This document shows, piece by piece, positions 7,610 through 11,302 of a DNA stretch of 11,302 bases. The translations under genes were made by a program, and so were the position numbers. This stretch comes from Pseudomonadota bacterium (GTDB lineage: Bacteria > Pseudomonadota > Gammaproteobacteria > Competibacterales > Competibacteraceae), in the NCBI GenBank assembly GCA_018262135.1, contig JAGTSD010000157.1, positions 1 to 11,302 on the forward strand, read 5' to 3'. Under the pieces are notes generated by a model. That model was not told the DNA's origin. It saw only the letters and a program-made list of their open reading frames with translations, and did not search any database. Position 1 is the stretch's first letter. Each line of letters opens with the position of its first letter.

Positions 7610-7733
7610 GTCCACGGAAGACACGGAAGGCACGGAAAAAACCAAGAAACCTCAAACGGTCACTCAAAGAATTCAAAGAATACGAAGCCACCATACCCTA
7701 TCTGTGTCCGTGCTTTCGGTGTCTTCCGTGGAC
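7610..7733. repeat. Inverted-repeat element with 27-bp arms
   Basis: Bases 7610-7636 and the reverse complement of 7707-7733 agree at 25 of 27 positions. The left arm is built of a repeated short theme (CACGGAAG, CACGGAAG, CACGGA). The 70-bp centre is A-rich and also semi-repetitive (CAAAGAATTCAAAGAATACG). No transposase is encoded, so it is a non-autonomous or structural repeat. It sits between truncated darP and the MFS gene. Similar CACGGAAG-type intergenic repeats are, from memory, frequent in environmental bacterial genomes. Confidence 0.85.
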
Positions 7734-7745
7734 AAATTTTTTGTC
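7731..7745 (+). promoter_or_regulatory. Small hairpin in the MFS leader
   Basis: GACAAATTTTTTGTC forms a 6-bp stem with a 3-base loop. It overlaps the last three bases of the right inverted-repeat arm and lies about 20 bases before the likely MFS start. No T-run follows, so it is not a terminator; a role is not evident. Confidence 0.4.
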
Positions 7746-7766
7746 ATCCTTCTGGAGCGCCTTCCC

Positions 7767-8954
7767 CTGACTACCCCACCGCTTTCCTGGTTGCTGATCC
7801 TCGGCGCGCTGATGGCGTTCGCGCCGATGTCCATAGACCTGTACCTGCCCGGCCTGCCGGCGATTGCCGCCGAGTTCGGCGCCGACCCGTCGGTGGTGCA
7901 ATTTACCTTGGCCAGCTTCTTTATCGGCATGGCGCTCGGCCAGGTGATTCATGGGCCACTCGCCGACCGCTACGGGCGCAAGCCCCCGCTGTACGTTGGA
8001 TTGGGGTTCTTCGTGCTCGCCTCGGTCGGCTGCGCCTTCGCCTCCAATATCACCACCCTGATCCTGCTGCGCTTTGCTCAGGCCGTGAGCGGCTGCGCGG
8101 GCGTGGTCATCGCCCGCGCGGTGGTGCGCGACCGTTTCGACGCGCACACCTCGGCCAAGGTTTACTCACTGCTGATACTCGTCATGGGGCTGGCGCCGAT
8201 CCTCGCCCCTTTTCTGGGCGGCTGGATTTTGCTATTCGCCAGTTGGCGGGCGATTTTCCTGGCGCTGGCATTGTTCGGGCTGGCCTGCCTGGTCGGTGTC
8301 TGGCGCTACCTGCCGGAAACCCGACCAGGGAATGCCCCTGCCACTGGCGGCGGGATCGGGTCCGCCCTGCGCGTTTATGGCCAGCTCCTGCGCGACCGGC
8401 GGTTCACCGGCTATGCCTTGGCCGGCGGCTTCACCCAGGCGGGCATGTTCGCCTACATCACGGGCTCGCCGCATGTCTTCATTGATCTTTATGGGGTGCC
8501 GGCGCACCACTATGGCTGGCTGTTCGGGCTCAACGCGGTGGGGCTGATCGCCAGTTCGCAGTACAACCGCCGGCTGTTGCAGCATGAAAGCGCCGACTCC
8601 GTCCTGCGGCGCGCCAACCGCTGGACTGTGTTCGCGGGACTGCTGCTGCTGGCGGTGGCCGTGATGGGCTGGGGCGGATTGCCGGTGCTGCTGGTCCCCC
8701 TGTTTATCTACCTGGTCAGCGTCGGTTTCACCGCACCGAACGCGATGGCTAACGCCCTGGCGCATCAGGGCGCCCGCGCCGGCAGCGCCTCGGCGCTGAT
8801 CGGCACGCTGCAATTCGGGGTCGCCACGGTCGCCAGTGCGCTGGTCGGGTTGCTCGGCCACGGGTCACCACTGCCGATGGCGGCGGTCATCGCCGGTTGT
8901 GGACTGCTGGCCTACGGTGCGTACCGCCTGCTGGTTGGCGGCGGTACTGCGTGA
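7767..8954 (+). CDS. Bcr/CflA-family MFS drug efflux transporter
   Basis: This is an inner-membrane proton-driven exporter of the major facilitator superfamily, with about 12 hydrophobic helices in 395 residues. The N-terminal SIDLYLPGLPAI (22-33) is typical of the Bcr/CflA (chloramphenicol/bicyclomycin) group. MFS motif A is GPLADRYGRKPPL (63-75), and LRFAQAVSGCAGVVIARAVV (101-120) is the matching motif C-like region. The start is uncertain. The frame is open back to a GTG at 7704, but that would place the N-terminus inside the inverted repeat, without a ribosome-binding site. A CTG at 7767 has GGAG (7754-7757) nine bases before it and gives MTTPPLSWLLILGALMAF, a normal beginning for the family. 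The substrate cannot be told from sequence. Confidence 0.87.
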   Translation: MTTPPLSWLLILGALMAFAPMSIDLYLPGLPAIAAEFGADPSVVQFTLASFFIGMALGQVIHGPLADRYGRKPPLYVGLGFFVLASVGCAFASNITTLILLRFAQAVSGCAGVVIARAVVRDRFDAHTSAKVYSLLILVMGLAPILAPFLGGWILLFASWRAIFLALALFGLACLVGVWRYLPETRPGNAPATGGGIGSALRVYGQLLRDRRFTGYALAGGFTQAGMFAYITGSPHVFIDLYGVPAHHYGWLFGLNAVGLIASSQYNRRLLQHESADSVLRRANRWTVFAGLLLLAVAVMGWGGLPVLLVPLFIYLVSVGFTAPNAMANALAHQGARAGSASALIGTLQFGVATVASALVGLLGHGSPLPMAAVIAGCGLLAYGAYRLLVGGGTA

Positions 8955-8979
8955 AATACCTCGAGATATCCGTATCGCC

Positions 8980-9948
8980 ATGTCTCCTCGCCATCGCCAC
9001 GCCCTAACCGCGAGCATCGGTCTGGCTATCCTGCTCTATCTCACCTTCGTGCTGCTGGCCGACCAGGCGGCGGTATTCGCGGCCTTGCAGCGTATTGGCT
9101 TGCCAATGCTGCTGGCGATTTTCGCCCTGTCACTGTTCAATTATCTGCTGCGGTTCTGGCGCTGGCAGCGTTACATCGCCGCCTTTGGCCACGACTTGCC
9201 GTGGTGGCGACATTGGCTCTACTACCTGGCTGGCTTCATCCTGACCGTGACGCCTGGCAAGGCCGGCGAGGCGGTGCGATCGCTGTATCTGCACGGCCAT
9301 GGGGTAAGCTACGCTCAGAGTCTGGCGGCATTGTTTGTGGAGCGGTTGCTGGACGTGCTGGCGATGAGCCTGCTGGCCCTGCTGATCCTGCTGGCCCGAC
9401 CCGATTATGCGTGGCTGGTGGCGGTGGCCTGGGCGCTGGCGCTGGCTCTGGGTGGGCTCGTCACTCGCCCCTGGTTGCCGCAACGCTTGCGGGACTGGGG
9501 CCATGGCCATCGTTACGGCCACCAGGTCGAGCGGTTGGCGCGGCTGCTCGATTCGGCGGCGACGTTGCTGCAGCCCGGCGTTTTTCTGTTTGGACTGGGG
9601 CTGGGTGTGCTGTCCTGGGGGCTGGAAGGGTTATCCTTGTATCTGATCGCCCGTGATATCGGGGTTGGCATCAGCCTCGTCACTGGCATCGGCATTTACG
9701 CCATCGCGGTGCTAGCCGGCGCGCTGTCGTTCCTGCCCGGCGGGCTGGGCGGGACCGAGGCGGTGATGGGAGGTTTGCTGATCGCCTTCGGCGCAGACGG
9801 CCCGTCGGCGGTCGCCATAACTTTGCTGTGCCGGATTGCGACTTTGTGGTTTGCCGTGGCGCTCGGGGGGGTGGCGGTGGGGATATTAGGCATTGACAGC
9901 CATGGATTAAACCGTCCTGGTGATAAAGAAGGTACTGGTTCAGTCTGA
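8980..9948 (+). CDS. LPG_synthase_TM/YbhN-type (UPF0104) integral membrane protein
   Basis: The 322-residue protein has about eight hydrophobic helices. It carries the landmarks of the lysylphosphatidylglycerol-synthase transmembrane/flippase-like family: TVTPGKAGEAVRSLYL (89-104), ERLLD (121-125) and FLPGGLGGTEAVMGG (251-265). Members occur as the flippase half of MprF or as stand-alone proteins of the YbhN/AglD type, thought to act on lipid or polyprenyl carriers in the inner membrane. No LPG-synthase catalytic domain is attached, so lipid synthesis is not implied. The ATG at 8980 was chosen because the frame further upstream (from 8836) lies inside the MFS gene; the 25-base gap to that gene suggests co-transcription. 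No strong Shine-Dalgarno is seen. The last about 15 residues are hydrophilic and unremarkable. Confidence 0.87.
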   Translation: MSPRHRHALTASIGLAILLYLTFVLLADQAAVFAALQRIGLPMLLAIFALSLFNYLLRFWRWQRYIAAFGHDLPWWRHWLYYLAGFILTVTPGKAGEAVRSLYLHGHGVSYAQSLAALFVERLLDVLAMSLLALLILLARPDYAWLVAVAWALALALGGLVTRPWLPQRLRDWGHGHRYGHQVERLARLLDSAATLLQPGVFLFGLGLGVLSWGLEGLSLYLIARDIGVGISLVTGIGIYAIAVLAGALSFLPGGLGGTEAVMGGLLIAFGADGPSAVAITLLCRIATLWFAVALGGVAVGILGIDSHGLNRPGDKEGTGSV

Positions 9949-10018
9949 TTGTCCTCCAAGCTTTTGATTTTAAATCAGATAGAAGGGGTAAGTTGCATCA
10001 TAATTGTACTGAACCAGT
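9934..10018. repeat. 11-bp inverted repeat at the start of the nuclease remnant
   Basis: ACTGGTTCAGT (9934-9944) and ACTGAACCAGT (10008-10018) are perfect inverted copies. The space between is AT-rich and contains a near-palindrome, TGATTTTAAATCA (9965-9977). The right arm ends about where nuclease homology begins. An 11-bp match at this distance can arise by chance, so significance is modest. Confidence 0.5.
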
Positions 10019-10362
10019 GCCCGTACCAGTGGTATGACAACAATCCGATTGCCCGATACGAAGGCTATTACGCCAGCGTGTTTTACAGCTATTTCGCGGC
10101 GCTGGGGCTGGACATCACCCTGGAAGACGCGACAAATCAGGGCCGCATTGACATGACGGTGCAGTTTGAGGGCCGCATTTATCTGTTTGAATTCAAAGTC
10201 GTGGAACTCGCGCCCGAAGGACGGGCCCTGCAACAGATCAAGGATCGGGGCTACGCCGAAAAATATCGGGCGTTCGGACAGCCCATCGCGCTGATTGGCG
10301 TGGAGTTCAGCCGCACCGAGCGGAATATCGTGGGATTTGAAGTGGAGGAAATCATCGGGTGA
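9949..10362 (+). pseudogene. C-terminal PD-(D/E)XK fragment of an AAA-ATPase/DUF1703-type protein
   Basis: From about residue 24 (CPYQWYDNNPIARYEGYYASVF...) the sequence matches the C-terminal nuclease-like domain (PDDEXK_9) of the widespread AAA-ATPase-like/DUF1703 family. The core is complete: YYASVFYSYFAALGLDITLE (40-59), GRIDMTV with Asp68, LFEFKVVE with Glu81 and Lys83, the KDRGYAEKYR helix (98-107) and LIGVEFSRTERNIVGFEVE. The several hundred residues of ATPase normally before it are absent. The first about 22 residues (from a TTG at 9949, directly after the upstream stop) look unrelated. It is most likely a remnant left by a rearrangement near 10000-10020. A stand-alone small nuclease-fold protein is possible but there is no good start or ribosome-binding site. 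The role of the full family is poorly known; an immunity or mobile-element link is often guessed. Confidence 0.75.
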
Positions 10363-10381
10363 TCGGCCCACATGGAGTACA

Positions 10382-11155
10382 TTGAAAGAGGCCATTGGCG
10401 TGGATGAAGAGCGACTGATCGCGTTGTTGATCGCGTTGCACGATGGCCTGCCGCGCCAGGGGCCGGGCGATTCCGCATCAACCCGGCGGGCGCTGGCGCT
10501 TTGCGCGGCATTGCCGGACGCGCCGGAGATTCTGGATATCGGCTGTGGAACCGGCGCGCAGACCTTGACGCTCGCGGCGGCCACGACCGGGCGCATCACG
10601 GCGCTCGACCGATCTCTGGATTTTCTCCGGTCGTTGCGCCGGACCGTGATTGAGGGGGGCTGGACCTCGCGCGTGCGGCTCTGTCAGGGCGACATGCGGG
10701 CCTTGCCGTTCCGGGAAGCCAGTTTCGATCTGATCTGGAGCGAAGGGGCGGTTTATATCATGGGCTTTGACGCGGGATTGACGCAGTGGCGGTCGTGGGT
10801 CAAGCCCGGGGGGTATTTGGCGGTTTCCGAATTGTCCTGGTTCCGGTCGGATCGGCCAGCGAAGTTAAGGGCTTTTCTGGACGTGGAATATCCGGCCCTG
10901 CGCAGCGTGGCGGCCAATCTGGCGGCGGCGAGCGAAGGGGGTTGGCAAGTGGTCGGTCATTTTCCGTTGCCGTGGTCAGCCTGGCAGGCGTATTACGATC
11001 CGCTGCGGGAGCGCCTGCCGGTCTTCCGGACGGCCCATGCGGGAGACGCGGACGCCCAGACCGTGGCTGATTTGACGGAATCCGAAATGGCGCTGATGGC
11101 CCGCTACGCAGAGGATTGCGGCTACGCCTTTTATGTCCTGCGGCGCCGCGATTAG
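10382..11155 (+). CDS. Class I SAM-dependent methyltransferase
   Basis: The product is a Rossmann-fold methyltransferase of the Methyltransf_11/25 kind, about 257 residues if started at TTG 10382. SAM-binding motif I is LDIGCGTG (51-58), the acidic residue after strand 2 is in ITALD (D76), motif II is GDM (103-105), and FDLIWSEGAVYIMGF (115-129) and KPGGYLAVSE (141-150) follow. The target is not evident; small molecule or lipid is more likely than nucleic acid. The start is uncertain: TTG 10382 has GGAG (10374-10377) only four bases upstream, and GTG 10400 is another option. The frame is open back to an ATG at 10295, but this part overlaps the nuclease remnant in another frame and does not resemble methyltransferases. 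It follows the remnant after 19 bases. Confidence 0.86.
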   Translation: MKEAIGVDEERLIALLIALHDGLPRQGPGDSASTRRALALCAALPDAPEILDIGCGTGAQTLTLAAATTGRITALDRSLDFLRSLRRTVIEGGWTSRVRLCQGDMRALPFREASFDLIWSEGAVYIMGFDAGLTQWRSWVKPGGYLAVSELSWFRSDRPAKLRAFLDVEYPALRSVAANLAAASEGGWQVVGHFPLPWSAWQAYYDPLRERLPVFRTAHAGDADAQTVADLTESEMALMARYAEDCGYAFYVLRRRD

Positions 11156-11239
11156 GGGCGCAACCCGGGAACCGGCGAACACCCTGCGCCTGTTTTCCCA
11201 CGGTGATGTCTCCATCCCCGGCAGCACGAGCTGGTTATT

Positions 11240-11302
11240 TTAGAGGGTGCTGAGGCGCGAATTGATCGCGGCGCTCAGGTTTTGAACCCAGCCGTTGTAG
11301 TT
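11240..11302 (-). CDS. C-terminal end of an unidentified leftward gene
   Basis: Read on the minus strand, the window edge gives an open frame NYNGWVQNLSAAINSRLSTL followed by TAA at 11240-11242. The composition looks like a natural protein end and this frame is stop-free to the window edge. At 20 codons it cannot be assigned to a family. It would converge on the methyltransferase gene. Confidence 0.35.
   Translation of the reverse strand, partial: NYNGWVQNLSAAINSRLSTL

Noticed and set aside
7610..7636. CRISPR-like short repeats (CACGGAAG units)
   Set aside because: The units are about 9 bp, contiguous and without spacers; the arrangement is an inverted repeat, not an array.
8836..8979. N-terminal extension of the YbhN-type membrane protein
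   Set aside because: It lies within the 3' end of the MFS gene and does not resemble the family; ATG 8980 fits.
9934..10018. Terminal inverted repeats of an insertion sequence
   Set aside because: The arms are only 11 bp apart by 63 bases with no coding capacity and no visible target duplication; chance is not excluded.
10295..10381. ATG 10295 as methyltransferase start
   Set aside because: The first residues come from the nuclease remnant's coding sequence in another frame and lack methyltransferase character.

Overview
The window is GC-rich (roughly 60% or a little more), densely coded DNA. It most resembles the chromosome of a gammaproteobacterium. The evidence is the ybeY–corC–lnt gene order, an Mpl murein-recycling ligase, a DarP/YjgA protein and a Bcr/CflA-type transporter. 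An environmental Chromatiales- or Competibacter-like lineage would fit, but that is inference from gene content and style only.

Layout. Positions 1-2046 (+) hold the C-terminal two thirds or so of a DEAH helicase–nuclease of the type III restriction (Res) kind; its start lies outside the window. It converges on mpl (2104-3469, -). A divergent intergenic region of about 310 bp with promoter-like motifs for both directions separates mpl from a rightward cluster: ybeY (3782), corC/ybeX (4249, ATGA overlap), lnt (5175), and a lipoprotein with a lytic-transglycosylase-like SLT domain (6568, ATGA overlap with the original lnt stop). darP/yjgA (7284), a Bcr/CflA-like MFS exporter (about 7767) and a YbhN/LPG_synthase_TM-type membrane protein (8980) follow. 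Last come a C-terminal remnant of an AAA-ATPase/PD-(D/E)XK protein, a class I SAM methyltransferase (10382-11155) and probably the last 20 codons of a leftward gene at the right edge.

How the genes relate. ybeY and corC are the conserved rRNA-maturation/cell-envelope pair, and lnt finishes lipoprotein acylation. The SLT gene directly after lnt is itself a predicted lipoprotein, so it would be an Lnt substrate. Mpl recycles murein peptides and the SLT protein would cut murein, so the centre of the window is mostly envelope biology. The right third (transporter, membrane protein, nuclease remnant, methyltransferase) looks like an assorted accessory stretch.

The most notable feature is a set of lesions rather than a new system. 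There is a perfect 66-bp in-frame tandem duplication in the nuclease domain of the restriction gene. lnt has an internal deletion plus frameshift that joins its catalytic part to an out-of-frame but well preserved tail. DarP lacks its C-terminal portion exactly where a 27-bp-arm inverted repeat begins. The PD-(D/E)XK gene has lost its ATPase half. Each could be real decay or an assembly artefact; reads across the junctions would decide. I found no CRISPR array, tRNA, rRNA or transposase, and no convincing new multi-gene system.
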